A model generated the notes under the pieces. That model was not told the DNA's origin and made no database searches. It worked only from the letters and a program-made list of their open reading frames with translations. A DNA stretch of 64,000 nucleotides from contig JAPOWH010000015.1 of NCBI GenBank assembly GCA_026707735.1, positions 1 through 64,000 on the forward strand, written 5' to 3'. This document shows, one piece after another, positions 46,114-55,708 of the stretch (positions are counted from its first letter, which is position 1; every line of letters begins with the position of its first letter). The stretch is from Gammaproteobacteria bacterium. Its GTDB lineage: Bacteria > Pseudomonadota > Gammaproteobacteria > Pseudomonadales > Azotimanducaceae. The position numbers and the translations under genes are program-made.

Positions 46114-47532
46114 GTGGGAGACGAAATCAGCGTTCGACATTTCGAGGCCGTTGACTACAGCCGGTTCCGCCGCTTATTGGAAGAGGAAACCGACCACGTT
46201 ACAAGATTATTTGAAAACAATGGGTTCAGTACCCGTGGCGACATCGTGGGCTTCGAGCTGGAAGCCTGCATTGTGGACGAGACTGGTCATCCGAAAGGCA
46301 TCAACAAGGACATTCTCGAAACCATTGACAACCCTCTGGTTGTTCCTGAGCTGTCGGAGTTCAATGTCGAACTCAATGGCAGCCCTTGCTCGCTGACCGG
46401 CAGAGTATTCTCGCGCTTGCACGATGAGCTAAATACCACCTGGACCGCGTGCCAATCAACAGCACAGGCCAATAACAGCAAGCTCGTGCAGGTCGGCATT
46501 CTTCCGACAATGCGACGGGACCTGCTCAATTCCACACACATGACTGACATGGTTCGCTACAAGGCTCTCAATGATCGGATCATTGGCATGCGCGACGGCG
46601 CGGATATCAAACTCGAAATTGAGGGGCGTGAGAAGCTAACGCTAACACACGAGGACGTAATGTTGGAGGCCGCAACAACGAGCTTTCAAATCCATCTGCA
46701 ATGCAAGCCACACAGAGCGGTAAGGGACTTCAATGCCGCCATAGCACTATCAGCACCGATGGTAGCCCTCAGCGCAAACTCGCCTTACCTATTTGGACGA
46801 GATCTGTGGGCCGAAACACGCATTCCACTGTTCGAACAGGCGATTGACATCGGCGAGCGGCATCTGCAGCGCGTAATTTTCGGATCGAGCTATGCTCAGG
46901 ACTCATTGTGTGAAATTTTCGCTGAGAATAGACTAAGCCACTCAATTCTTCTGCCGTTCGTTCAACCAGAACCGATAAACAAGTACGCTCATCTGCGCTT
47001 TCAAAACGGAACCATTTGGCGGTGGAATCGACCCTTAATCGGGTTTGACTATGACGGACAACCCCATTTGCGGATCGAGCACCGCGTTGTGCCAGCAGGA
47101 CCTTCCATTGTTGATTGCGTAGCCAACTGTGCAGCATTTGTAGGATTTGTTAGAGCAATGTCTCGTCTTCCCTACCCGATTGAATCCAAGATTCCGTTTC
47201 AATCCGCGCGCGAAAATTTTTACACCGCGGCAAAACTTGGTTTGGATGCATCCATCGTGTGGACCGATGGCAAACAGGTGCCAGTCAAGGAACTCATCTT
47301 GGAAGACTTGCTTCCACGTGCAAACGAAGCATTATTGGCCGAAGAGGTCCCCGAAGAGGAGATCGAAAGGTTCTTAGGAATTATTCGCGACCGCGTGAGT
47401 TCTGGTCAGAACGGTGCAACTTGGCAACGCAAGTGGGTCGATACTCACGGTCCAGATCTAGCGTTGCTCACTCGTGCATATGGGGAACGACAGGAATCCA
47501 ATGAACCTGTTCACACTTGGGACACGAAATGA
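46114..47532 (+). CDS. GCS2-family carboxylate-amine ligase (glutamate-cysteine-ligase-like)
   Basis: 472 residues. Belongs to the glutamine-synthetase-fold GCS2/YbdK superfamily: VGFELEACIVD (metal-binding Glu motif), LNGSPCSLTG, TTSFQIHLQC (the conserved Q-x-H), RIEHRVVPAGPS (R-x-E-x-R). It ligates an amino acid through a carboxylate with ATP; the exact substrate cannot be told. GTG 46114 has a strong GGGAGG six bases upstream. It is coupled by ATGA overlap to an aspartoacylase-like hydrolase, suggesting a ligase/hydrolase pair that makes and breaks a gamma-glutamyl-type or N-acyl amide bond (inference). Confidence 0.8.
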   Translation: MGDEISVRHFEAVDYSRFRRLLEEETDHVTRLFENNGFSTRGDIVGFELEACIVDETGHPKGINKDILETIDNPLVVPELSEFNVELNGSPCSLTGRVFSRLHDELNTTWTACQSTAQANNSKLVQVGILPTMRRDLLNSTHMTDMVRYKALNDRIIGMRDGADIKLEIEGREKLTLTHEDVMLEAATTSFQIHLQCKPHRAVRDFNAAIALSAPMVALSANSPYLFGRDLWAETRIPLFEQAIDIGERHLQRVIFGSSYAQDSLCEIFAENRLSHSILLPFVQPEPINKYAHLRFQNGTIWRWNRPLIGFDYDGQPHLRIEHRVVPAGPSIVDCVANCAAFVGFVRAMSRLPYPIESKIPFQSARENFYTAAKLGLDASIVWTDGKQVPVKELILEDLLPRANEALLAEEVPEEEIERFLGIIRDRVSSGQNGATWQRKWVDTHGPDLALLTRAYGERQESNEPVHTWDTK

Positions 47533-48533
47533 AGCTGCGAAAGGAGACTTCGCTCGATCCAGAAATACTGGATTTCCATGCTTCCGATCTGTCGAGCGTT
47601 TTCGAAGGACCCACGCTGTTCGACCTCAGAAATCCGAATGTGCCTCCCGTCTTTGTATCGGTGCTGCTCCACGGGAACGAGATTTCCGGTTGGGACGCTC
47701 TTCGCTCACTACTCAAAGAGCAACTCCAAGCTGGCGAGTCCGCATCGATGTACATCTTGATCGGCAACGTTCAAGCCGCCAGTCAGAATGTTCGAGCTCT
47801 TGACGAACAGCCGGACTTCAACCGCATTTGGCAGGGCAACCACCCAACGGAGTCCGACTGGACTCAGGATGTAATCGCGGAGGTTGCGTCTGGCGAGCCA
47901 TGGTTTGCTCTCGACATCCACAACAACACCTGCCCAAATCCCCATCACTCGGTAATCACCGATATGGATCCAGCCACTCTTTCTGTCGCAAGAGAATTCA
48001 GCGACATTGCCATCTTCGCGGCTCAGCCCCCGGGAGTACTGTCGCGACGATGTTCTCAGTTTTGCACGGCAATTACCATCGAAGTCGGTACCCCCTGGGA
48101 ACTAGAAAGTGCTGCACGAGCAAAAGCGTTCCTATCCTCGCTGATCAAACGAGGAAGCCTACCCACAACTAGTGGGGAAGACCTGCGCATCTATCGCAAC
48201 AACATTAGGGTAGTGATCGAAAAGGCGCACGAAAAGAAGGATTGGCAGGTTCCAAACTTCACCCCGGATCTAAATCAGTGGAACTTCACGACATTGGAGA
48301 AAGGCACGTCCATTGCGCAATTGAAACCGGGTGGAGGCAGACTCGTCGCTCACGACGACCATATGCACGACGTCACGAATGAATTCTTGGAATACAAGGG
48401 CGACGAGGTACTGCTAGCGCGCGACGTAATCATGTCCATGTACACCGAGGACCCGCGCATTGCGTTACAGGACTGTGTGTGCTATTTCCTCGAACCGTGG
48501 GACTTCAGTGATCAGGAGCTAGCTGCTTCCTAG
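47529..48533 (+). CDS. succinylglutamate desuccinylase/aspartoacylase-like zinc hydrolase
   Basis: 334 residues from ATG 47529, which overlaps the previous stop (ATGA); TTG 47517 is less likely. Zinc ligands in LLHGNEISG (H-x-x-E) and DIHNNT; DFNRIWQGN matches the substrate-binding NRxFPG region; TIEVGTP carries the catalytic Glu. This M14-like family hydrolyses N-acyl amino acids. The C-terminal domain (about 235-330) resembles the AstE-type biotinyl-like cap. Function is linked to the upstream GCS2 ligase. Confidence 0.85.
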   Translation: MKLRKETSLDPEILDFHASDLSSVFEGPTLFDLRNPNVPPVFVSVLLHGNEISGWDALRSLLKEQLQAGESASMYILIGNVQAASQNVRALDEQPDFNRIWQGNHPTESDWTQDVIAEVASGEPWFALDIHNNTCPNPHHSVITDMDPATLSVAREFSDIAIFAAQPPGVLSRRCSQFCTAITIEVGTPWELESAARAKAFLSSLIKRGSLPTTSGEDLRIYRNNIRVVIEKAHEKKDWQVPNFTPDLNQWNFTTLEKGTSIAQLKPGGGRLVAHDDHMHDVTNEFLEYKGDEVLLARDVIMSMYTEDPRIALQDCVCYFLEPWDFSDQELAAS

Positions 48534-48550
48534 ATTCACGTTGTCAAAGG

Positions 48551-50740
48551 CTACGCAGCGTTCCGAACCAGACTTAGTTTTTGTTCGGCGCATGAGACTC
48601 CAATTTGACAAGCGTCACCAAAGCCTGCATTTTTCAGATCGCTAATGCACTGATACACGCGAGCATGCGGAATTGCGGCAACCAACCCTCCGCAAGTCTG
48701 TGGATCCACCAATGGAACAAGCTCTTCTTGCGAAATTTCGCCTCCGTTTTCGAAGTCGTTGAGTGCTTGTGCATTGTTTTCATGCAGTGAGCTTCTGACA
48801 TTGCTTTGAACCGCGTCCGCCACCCCGGGCAACGTGGGTATTTGATCAACAAAGAGCTCTATCCCCACGCTCGAGTGTTTGGCAAGAACTGACAAGTGCC
48901 CTAGCAAGCCAAAACCTGTAACGTCGGTCATCGCGCTCGGACTATTGGCAAGAAATATGTCAGCTGCTACAGCATTGGATTGATCCATAACAGTCACAGC
49001 GGAAACTAATTCCCGAGCCGTTGTGGTTCCACGCATGACTCCAGCGAGAAGCAGCCCGGTGCCCAATGGCTTAGTTAGAACCAACGCGTGATCGGGTTCC
49101 ATTGACGAGTTGCGAATGGGTTCGGAGGGAGCCGTACCAGTGACCGCGAATCCAAGAGACAGCTCACTTCCTTCAGCCGAATGACCACCTACGAGCTTGA
49201 CGTTAGCTTCGCGAAACGCCGCAACGGCACCCGACATGGACTGGAACAACTCTTCCTGCATCATGGTCTGCGACATCAAAGGGACCGTTACCACAGCAAG
49301 CGCTATTCTCGGCTTCGACCCCATTGCGTACAGATCGTTTAGCGCGTGATTTGCAGCAATCCTCCCAAACTGATAGGGGTCCGTGATCATGGCACGAAAG
49401 CTGTCGCATGTCGTAACTAGACTTGACGAATTCCAGTCAATCACTGCAGCGTCGTCGCCAATTCCCTCAATGAACTCGCTGTCAGGTCCGAGGTTCAGGC
49501 GACGCAAGACCTGTTCCAGCAAGTCAGCCCCCAATTTTGATCCACATCCGCCGCATCGAAGCTGTTTGGGCTGTTCCTCAGCAATTCGCGGGGGAAGCCT
49601 GCGACTGCGACCCAATTTCATAATGGGAACATCGGAAAAACGCGTCATGAATTTCCGATCGATCCAATCCTTCCAAATGGCGATCGGTTTTGATTTGAGG
49701 GTGAACGGGCCTTTGGATGCAACGGCGCGATCACGTGGCAGCCGCAGAATCGCCATAGCAAGCCGTTGCGCACGAAAGTTGCGCAATCGCCTACCTCTTA
49801 AGGCTGCCCGGGTGTTGCGAGCCAAAAGCGGACCCTCGCGGACGGCGTACACACCCGACTTGGGCCTTTCCTGACCATCTAGACAAACTATGTCCCCTGC
49901 AGCAAACACATTGGGGTGTGAAACACTTTGAAGCTGCTTGTTGACACGCAGAAATCCGCCTTCGTCCACGGCAAATCCTGATTCGCGAATCCAATCCGGC
50001 GCTTCCACGCCTGCAACCCACAGAACGCAATCCGAGTCGAGACTTCGTCCGTCCTGCGCTATCACCGCGTCGCTTGTTGCATCCACGACATTGAAGTCGC
50101 ACGAAACGGTGATATTGTTCCGACGCAACTCTCGATCAACTGTCCGGCGGAGGAATCGATTGTGTTCCTTTAGCAGGTAGTCGTTAGCTGAGACTAGGTG
50201 GATGTCAAATGCATTCCCGTAGCATTCCCTTACCGCCAGCGCAACTTCTACGCTGCCGGGACCTCCACCAACGACCGTAAGTCGGCATCCCGTACCCGAC
50301 CCGTGTTCTTTGGTGACACGCTCCCACGCGGGGATGAATCGCCCGATTGGCTTGACGGGGATCACCAACTCGTGGTTTTGAAATTTCTTTCCCGGCGCGC
50401 CTCCCGTATTCAACGCGAGTACGTCAAATCGAAGGTCCGGTCTCGAGCGAAATCTTAGTGTCTGCTCATCCAAGTCGACGCATGTAACTTCGTCCGGAAT
50501 AAACCGTGCGTTGGCAAACGACGAGAGTTTCAATACATCTATGTGGATCTCGTCCCAGCTATATTTTCCTGCCAAGTAGCCAGGGAGCATGCCAGAGTAC
50601 GGAGTGTGAGGCTCTCGCGCCACCACGGTTACACGGACGCCAGGTTCGGGCTTCATTCCGTAGCGGCGCAACACTTCGACGTTTGAGTGCCCTCCACCAA
50701 GAATCACAAGGTCTCGAACATAGGGAACTTCGGGAAACAT
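48551..50740 (-). CDS. selD: FAD-dependent oxidoreductase fused to selenophosphate synthase
   Basis: 729 residues. N-terminal pyridine-nucleotide-disulfide oxidoreductase (about 1-385): LVILGGGHSNVEVLRRYG FAD motif, VVGGGPGSVEVALAV NAD motif, VFAAGDIVCL. C-terminal SelD (about 390-725): LRCGGCGSKLG, in which Cys399 and Lys402 match catalytic Cys17 and Lys20 of E. coli SelD, then IGDDAAVIDW and LVGGHSAEGSELS. SelD makes selenophosphate from selenide and ATP. Here Cys is used, not Sec. The NDH-like half may supply reduced selenium. tRNA-Sec is 3.5 kb away; selA and selB are not seen. Confidence 0.95.
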   Translation of the reverse strand: MFPEVPYVRDLVILGGGHSNVEVLRRYGMKPEPGVRVTVVAREPHTPYSGMLPGYLAGKYSWDEIHIDVLKLSSFANARFIPDEVTCVDLDEQTLRFRSRPDLRFDVLALNTGGAPGKKFQNHELVIPVKPIGRFIPAWERVTKEHGSGTGCRLTVVGGGPGSVEVALAVRECYGNAFDIHLVSANDYLLKEHNRFLRRTVDRELRRNNITVSCDFNVVDATSDAVIAQDGRSLDSDCVLWVAGVEAPDWIRESGFAVDEGGFLRVNKQLQSVSHPNVFAAGDIVCLDGQERPKSGVYAVREGPLLARNTRAALRGRRLRNFRAQRLAMAILRLPRDRAVASKGPFTLKSKPIAIWKDWIDRKFMTRFSDVPIMKLGRSRRLPPRIAEEQPKQLRCGGCGSKLGADLLEQVLRRLNLGPDSEFIEGIGDDAAVIDWNSSSLVTTCDSFRAMITDPYQFGRIAANHALNDLYAMGSKPRIALAVVTVPLMSQTMMQEELFQSMSGAVAAFREANVKLVGGHSAEGSELSLGFAVTGTAPSEPIRNSSMEPDHALVLTKPLGTGLLLAGVMRGTTTARELVSAVTVMDQSNAVAADIFLANSPSAMTDVTGFGLLGHLSVLAKHSSVGIELFVDQIPTLPGVADAVQSNVRSSLHENNAQALNDFENGGEISQEELVPLVDPQTCGGLVAAIPHARVYQCISDLKNAGFGDACQIGVSCAEQKLSLVRNAA

Positions 50741-50864
50741 CGAAACGTTGTCCGGTGACGGACAATCCTAAGTATGTGACCTAACGGTGGTGGTGCGCCG
50801 TTTCAAAAGCGATCAACACAACAAGCTTGGTTTCGGCGACTCCCACAAAACGCGGAGTATCGTC

Positions 50865-52790
50865 TCATCGATTCGTTGGATCCATGGCCGCAACAAATTC
50901 ATCGAGCTCGAGACCGCCACTTTCGTTCTCATCCAGAGAAGCGAAATTTTCTCGAATGAAAGTAGCCCAACGTCCAGGAATCTCCTCTTGAACGAGTTTT
51001 CCATCGATGTCCCGATCCAAGAAGCCAAACGACTGAGAAAGTCGCATCCGCTGACCTTCGTTTATCTGGTTCTCGACTGTTTCACCATCCCAGGTATAAA
51101 CGAAGCTCCCGTAGAGCATTTCATCCCACGACTGTTGCCCCCAACGGACTGCCCGATTTGGATCGGGATTTCCTGGGTTTTGCTTGGAATTGTCGTAGGT
51201 GGTTTGATGGTGTAAGCGAGAACCCGCGGGCACGGCCACCGGTTCAACGAATTCATAGCTTGTTTGCCAATTGAAGTCGTAGTTGGGAACAGACAGCAGC
51301 AATTCCTTTCGTCCATCTGGATATTCGAGTGTATAGCTCGAATTCTTGCCTCGATAGTGTGAATGAGGTAGCAGCGAATAGAGCGTAGCGTCTCTGGGGA
51401 ACGTCAAGTACGACCGCACCAAATGGTCCTTCGTGTTCGAAGGAATTTCGAAGATGGTGTTCAAGACTACGCCGGAACGCTTGATGGTCTCTGGCGGCTC
51501 CTCGAAGAAGTACAAACCCACACGCGTTACGTCCGTGACGGCTTTTCCAATAGGAGTGTAGTGCATCTGGGCACGAAACTTTGTGCCGGCACGCACCAAA
51601 ATCCCCGCGTTTTCTGGTCCGCTCACTCCACTAGCCTCCGTACCAGGTGCATAGCCGCCCATGAATTGGCTAAAAAGCGCCCCGCGGGCCGGGCCGGCAT
51701 TAGCGTTTACCGTGCCCATGAGAACATGGTGCAAAACACGTGAATCGCCGGGCACAACGGTCAGTGCCTGCAACCAGGCATCCTCTTCCATGTTGTTGTC
51801 TACGGTGAAGTATTGGTACTCGACCACGCCCGTTGCGGGCACTTCGTAGGCTGGGAACTCGATGACGTAGTCCGGAGGTCCCAATGGCCAATCTTCCGCG
51901 GGTTGTGAACGTTCCAACAGAGGATCAGGACCTGATCCGCGTGGTGCGCCTGCCTCGATCCATCGCACGATGAGCTGTCGTTCCTCTGGCGTGATGTTGC
52001 GGTCATTCTTCCACTGCCCTACATGTGGGTCCGCGTGCCATGGAGGCATCCGCTGCTCCCGCAGCACTTGCCGCATCATTGGAGCAAAGCCGCGTACCAT
52101 CTCATAGTTCTCCATAGCCCAAGGACCAATGCCTCCCTTGACATGGCACCCACCACAGTTTTCCAGAAGCAGCGGCGCTATCTGCTCCGAGTAGGAGATT
52201 TCCGTGTCGTTTGTCCGATCTGGGAAGTTGATCAGGCAGCCCTTGGTGGCTACTTCTCGATATTCGACTGTCTCTCCACCTAGCATGGCATCCAAAACGT
52301 CGGCTACATAGTGCTCGCTAGCTTCGGCTTTTTGCCGTTCGTATTCAAGACGATCGTTGATGGGACCGCGATACTTCAACGTCCAGTTCGAGGGGTCAAT
52401 GACAAGTACTTCCGCGGTTCGAGTCAACCCAAGTCCCATTCCAACGATCTGGGACTCGTCATCGAGTATGGGGAAGTCGATTTCCCATTCCTTAGCTTCC
52501 TCTTGAATAGTCGTGCGATTGTCGTGGCTGACTGGATTCAGAAGCAGAAAATGAACGTCATTCTCGGCAAACTGATCCCTAAGTTCGCGGAAATCTGGCA
52601 GAGCATTTCGCACGATCGGGCAACCGTTGCCATGGATCATGATTACTACGGCGTCGGAATCCGACAAGTAGTACAGCTTGTGCGCGTCGCCGCGGTGGTC
52701 AAGCAAAGTGAAGTTGTCTACCCCTGCGACCGCAAAACTAGAAGCGGAAAAAAGCACTAACACGAGCGCTGATTGAAGCACCTTTGACAC
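50865..52790 (-). CDS. redoxin - cytochrome c - copper type II monooxygenase - EF-hand chimera
   Basis: 641 residues from GTG 52790 (AGGA six bases before it). Signal peptide VLQSALVLVLFSASSFAVA; redoxin/thioredoxin domain (about 25-175) with a single-Cys site NGCPIVRN; haem-c motif CGGCH (212-216) with Met in QRMPPW; then a peptidylglycine-monooxygenase-like module with all six copper ligands recognisable: HH (354-355), His 410 in QMHYTP, HSH (476-478) and Met 558 in DEMLYG. Two EF-hand loops close it (DRDIDGKLVQEE, DENESGGLELDE). It is a periplasmic oxidoreductase of unknown substrate. No partner lies on the same strand. Confidence 0.85.
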   Translation of the reverse strand: MSKVLQSALVLVLFSASSFAVAGVDNFTLLDHRGDAHKLYYLSDSDAVVIMIHGNGCPIVRNALPDFRELRDQFAENDVHFLLLNPVSHDNRTTIQEEAKEWEIDFPILDDESQIVGMGLGLTRTAEVLVIDPSNWTLKYRGPINDRLEYERQKAEASEHYVADVLDAMLGGETVEYREVATKGCLINFPDRTNDTEISYSEQIAPLLLENCGGCHVKGGIGPWAMENYEMVRGFAPMMRQVLREQRMPPWHADPHVGQWKNDRNITPEERQLIVRWIEAGAPRGSGPDPLLERSQPAEDWPLGPPDYVIEFPAYEVPATGVVEYQYFTVDNNMEEDAWLQALTVVPGDSRVLHHVLMGTVNANAGPARGALFSQFMGGYAPGTEASGVSGPENAGILVRAGTKFRAQMHYTPIGKAVTDVTRVGLYFFEEPPETIKRSGVVLNTIFEIPSNTKDHLVRSYLTFPRDATLYSLLPHSHYRGKNSSYTLEYPDGRKELLLSVPNYDFNWQTSYEFVEPVAVPAGSRLHHQTTYDNSKQNPGNPDPNRAVRWGQQSWDEMLYGSFVYTWDGETVENQINEGQRMRLSQSFGFLDRDIDGKLVQEEIPGRWATFIRENFASLDENESGGLELDEFVAAMDPTNR

Positions 52791-52962
52791 CACGGTTCCT
52801 GCGCCATGAATTGGATTTGTATGATAGCAATTGCGTCCGTGCAACTAGCGAATTGAGAGCGACGCACGAGCGTTCGCGTCGTCGGTGCTGTTGCTGTTGG
52901 AACGAGCTCTATAACACGCCTAAGAGACCGCGATTCCGCGCCAGTAGCGGAGTAGTCTTCAA

Positions 52963-54114
52963 CTATTGGATCAGTTCGTTTCCCCAGAGATTTTTGAGGA
53001 ATTTCACTATCGGAAACAACCTAACTGTGTCCCAACGTTCCTCTCTTGAGCCGGTGTAGACTCCGATTCGATCAAACGCCGATTGCGGAGGCAGCAGTGC
53101 CGCTAGACGATTGAATCCTCGGTTGAACTTGTTAGACCAGCGACCAGCTGCCTTGACTTCTATTCCAATGTAGCGGTCACGCGATTCGAGCACGAAATCC
53201 ACCTCCGCGCCGTCGTAGGAACGCCAATAGTGCAGGGGGTAGTGGAGATTTGAATAAGACAAATATGCACGCAACTCATGGAATATAAAAGTTTCCAAAA
53301 GAAATCCACTCTCCTCTGGAGCGGGAGGATAAGGAAGCCTGTTGGACAATCCGCGCACGATTCCAGTGTCGCAAAAGTAGAACTTGCTCTGGTGAAGTTG
53401 CCTATTGCTTGATTTCAGTTTCCAAGGAGTAAGCCAACTGCCTATTAGCGTGTCAATCAAAATCTCGAAATGTGTGTTTACAGTCTTTCGGTTCGTGCCG
53501 GTGTCGCGCGCAATCGAAGTGATATTCGTGGGTTGAGCATTTTGCCTCGCCGCAACTTCAAGGAATCGTGCGAACCTCCCTACATCACGAACAAGGGCTT
53601 CTGCAATCACTTCTTGGGCTAGATACGTCTCGACATACGAGCGTAGGTAATCTGTGGGGTTTGCCCGGTTCAGCGCCTCGGGCAGTGTGCCATATTGCAG
53701 CGTTCGATCAAGTTCAAGACTATATTCGAGCTCCGGTGATGTGAGAGGAAACATCGTGCGCGTGAGTGCACGCCCTCCAAGTAGATTGACGCCGCCGCGC
53801 CGTAGCTTGCGTGCGCTAGACCCCGTCATAATGACATTCGCTTGTCGATCTTCGATCAATCGGTGAATCTCGTTCAATAAGGCGGGCGCACGTTGAATTT
53901 CGTCTATGACTATCCAACTATGCCTTGGTCTAGCGGATATCTCGCGGTAAAGGCTGTTTGGGTCTCTCGAGAGATCTAGGTACAAGCTGGTATCCAAGAG
54001 ATCGTAGTAGGTCGCATCGGGAAATCGCGACCGAGCCCACGTGGACTTCCCGACCGCTCTCGGGCCAAAGACAAACGCAGACTGTTGGGGACTCTTCAGT
54101 AATCTTGTATACAT
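52963..54114 (-). CDS. AAA+ ATPase with DUF4143 C-terminal domain
   Basis: 383 residues from ATG 54114. Walker A GPRAVGKST, Walker B WIVIDEIQRAP, sensor region VIMTGSSARKLRRGGVNLLGGR; a helix-turn-helix-like stretch and the DUF4143 nuclease-like domain (HYWRSYDGAEVDFVLES, IGIEVKA). This is a widespread accessory family of unknown role. The upstream 291 bases have an A+T-rich core (54120-54170) with an ATAGGTA/TACCTAT inverted repeat (54113-54119, 54142-54148) across the start codon. Probably acquired. Confidence 0.85.
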   Translation of the reverse strand: MYTRLLKSPQQSAFVFGPRAVGKSTWARSRFPDATYYDLLDTSLYLDLSRDPNSLYREISARPRHSWIVIDEIQRAPALLNEIHRLIEDRQANVIMTGSSARKLRRGGVNLLGGRALTRTMFPLTSPELEYSLELDRTLQYGTLPEALNRANPTDYLRSYVETYLAQEVIAEALVRDVGRFARFLEVAARQNAQPTNITSIARDTGTNRKTVNTHFEILIDTLIGSWLTPWKLKSSNRQLHQSKFYFCDTGIVRGLSNRLPYPPAPEESGFLLETFIFHELRAYLSYSNLHYPLHYWRSYDGAEVDFVLESRDRYIGIEVKAAGRWSNKFNRGFNRLAALLPPQSAFDRIGVYTGSREERWDTVRLFPIVKFLKNLWGNELIQ

Positions 54115-54405
54115 AGGTAACAATTTTACGTGAAAAATGTATACCTATATTCCATTTATTACATATTGGAAATGATAGTTTGGTTTTGGAACGGGTCTTC
54201 CAAGTACCCGCTGCAATTGGGTGAAGAATTGCGATGGATGCCGGCAATCTACCGAAAGACCGCGACAGTTTGAAGTTGGTTCATTAGATTGGAGTATGAA
54301 TTGCAAAGGCAAGTGCCAACGAATGATTGGTACTAGTTAGTAGAATCACCAAATGTGCGTTACTCTATTGCGCTCTTTACGCAATTGATGGGATTGAGGG
54401 GAAAA

Positions 54406-54639
54406 ATGCAATCAGCTAGACTTCGAATTGCAGGATCATTGGTGCTCTTGGGGCTTTGTGTTGGGACTATGGGCGGATGCGCCCTAATGATTCGCGACTG
54501 TAGTGCGCCGCAAGGCACAGTCGACACAGACGCCAACATTGCTAACTACTCGTCCGACAGTTCTACGAACGCAGAGCGTCAACGCTCAGAAGTCACCACC
54601 GCAGTTTTAGATGCGCAGAGCGTGCCGGTAGAGCCCTAA
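54406..54639 (+). CDS. small putative lipoprotein
   Basis: 77 residues from ATG 54406, preceded by GAGGGG; the frame is open from 54355. RLRIAGSLVLLGLCVGTMGG followed by Cys is a lipoprotein signal (lipobox TMGGC). The mature part of about 50 residues is hydrophilic and Ser/Asn/Thr-rich with no known domain. It lies upstream of the exported-protein operon on the same strand (163-base gap), so co-regulation is possible but not shown. Confidence 0.6.
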   Translation: MQSARLRIAGSLVLLGLCVGTMGGCALMIRDCSAPQGTVDTDANIANYSSDSSTNAERQRSEVTTAVLDAQSVPVEP

Positions 54640-54802
54640 AAAATCGACGCCCGCTTTCGCTTGCGAACACCGAGACGACAGCCAACCAGCCCTTGTCACC
54701 CTGAGCATTGTGCTCTAAGCCAAGTAAACTTACACGTGGTGCCAAAGCAATACGCACCCGCCAATGGCTGTGCGTAGTCGAAGCTGCAATCGAGGAATCA
54801 AC

Positions 54803-55696
54803 ATGCGAATCGATCCTAAATCCAGACAACTATTGAAGTTCTCATGCCTTGCAAGTCTGCTTGGTCTCTACCTGATATTTGGGAACTCAACGGTAGGCCA
54901 AGAGGAGGAATCTACGCCTGCAATCAAGCGTGTGCCAGGTACCGACCACCCGGATCTCAATGGCATATGGCAAGCCCTAAACACGGCAAACTACAACGTG
55001 GAGCGACATCTTGCCGCCCCAGCGTTGATGACTGTTGAAGGGCCACGTGGACCCGTACCGCATTTTCGTGTACTAGCGATGGGCGCCGTTGGCGCTGTAC
55101 CGGGAGGACTTGGCGTCGTCAAGGACGGCAACAAGATTCCCTACAAGCCGGAAGCCGCTGCCATACGCGAGGAAAATAGAGAGAACTGGGCCGACCGCGA
55201 TCCGGAAGTCAAATGCTACTTGCCCGGCGTGCCGCGAGCCAACTACATGCCTTTTCCATTTCAGATAGTTCAAAGCGAGAATTCGTTCTTCATAGCCTAC
55301 GAGTACGCTGGAGCTGTACGCGATATCTTCTACGAGGATCCGGGCCCCGCACCGGTCGACTCCTGGATGGGACAATCCGTTGGCAATTGGAACGGCGACA
55401 CGTTGGAAGTGACAGTAACAGCCCAGCTTGCCTCAACATGGTTTGACCGGTCGGGCAATCACCACTCAGACAAAATGGTCGTGACAGAAAAGTGGTCGCC
55501 GATGGGTCCGAATCACATCAAATATGAAGCGACAATTGACGATCCCGAAACCTTCACCGAGCCATGGACCATTGAGATGCCACTGTATCGCAGAATGGAA
55601 GAAAACCTGATACTAATGGACTTCAAGTGCGTACAATTCGTAGAGGAATTGCTCTATGGGCAATGGCGGCGGGAATCCGTTCAGCCAGAGGAATAG
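54803..55696 (+). CDS. exported protein of an uncharacterised 'PDLNGIW' family
   Basis: 297 residues from ATG 54803 with GAGGAA upstream. An N-terminal hydrophobic segment (FSCLASLLGLYLIFGNSTVG) acts as signal or anchor. PGTDHPDLNGIWQALNT, VKCYLPGVPRANYMPFPFQI and WNGDTLEVTVT recur in large families of exported proteins found in marine bacteria and acidobacteria. It shares the P-D-[LF]-[NS]-G opening and the WNGDTL/WWEDDTL stretch with the next gene, so the two are probably paralogues. No catalytic motif recognised. Confidence 0.75.
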   Translation: MRIDPKSRQLLKFSCLASLLGLYLIFGNSTVGQEEESTPAIKRVPGTDHPDLNGIWQALNTANYNVERHLAAPALMTVEGPRGPVPHFRVLAMGAVGAVPGGLGVVKDGNKIPYKPEAAAIREENRENWADRDPEVKCYLPGVPRANYMPFPFQIVQSENSFFIAYEYAGAVRDIFYEDPGPAPVDSWMGQSVGNWNGDTLEVTVTAQLASTWFDRSGNHHSDKMVVTEKWSPMGPNHIKYEATIDDPETFTEPWTIEMPLYRRMEENLILMDFKCVQFVEELLYGQWRRESVQPEE

Positions 55697-55708
55697 AGGT
55701 AGAAATCA

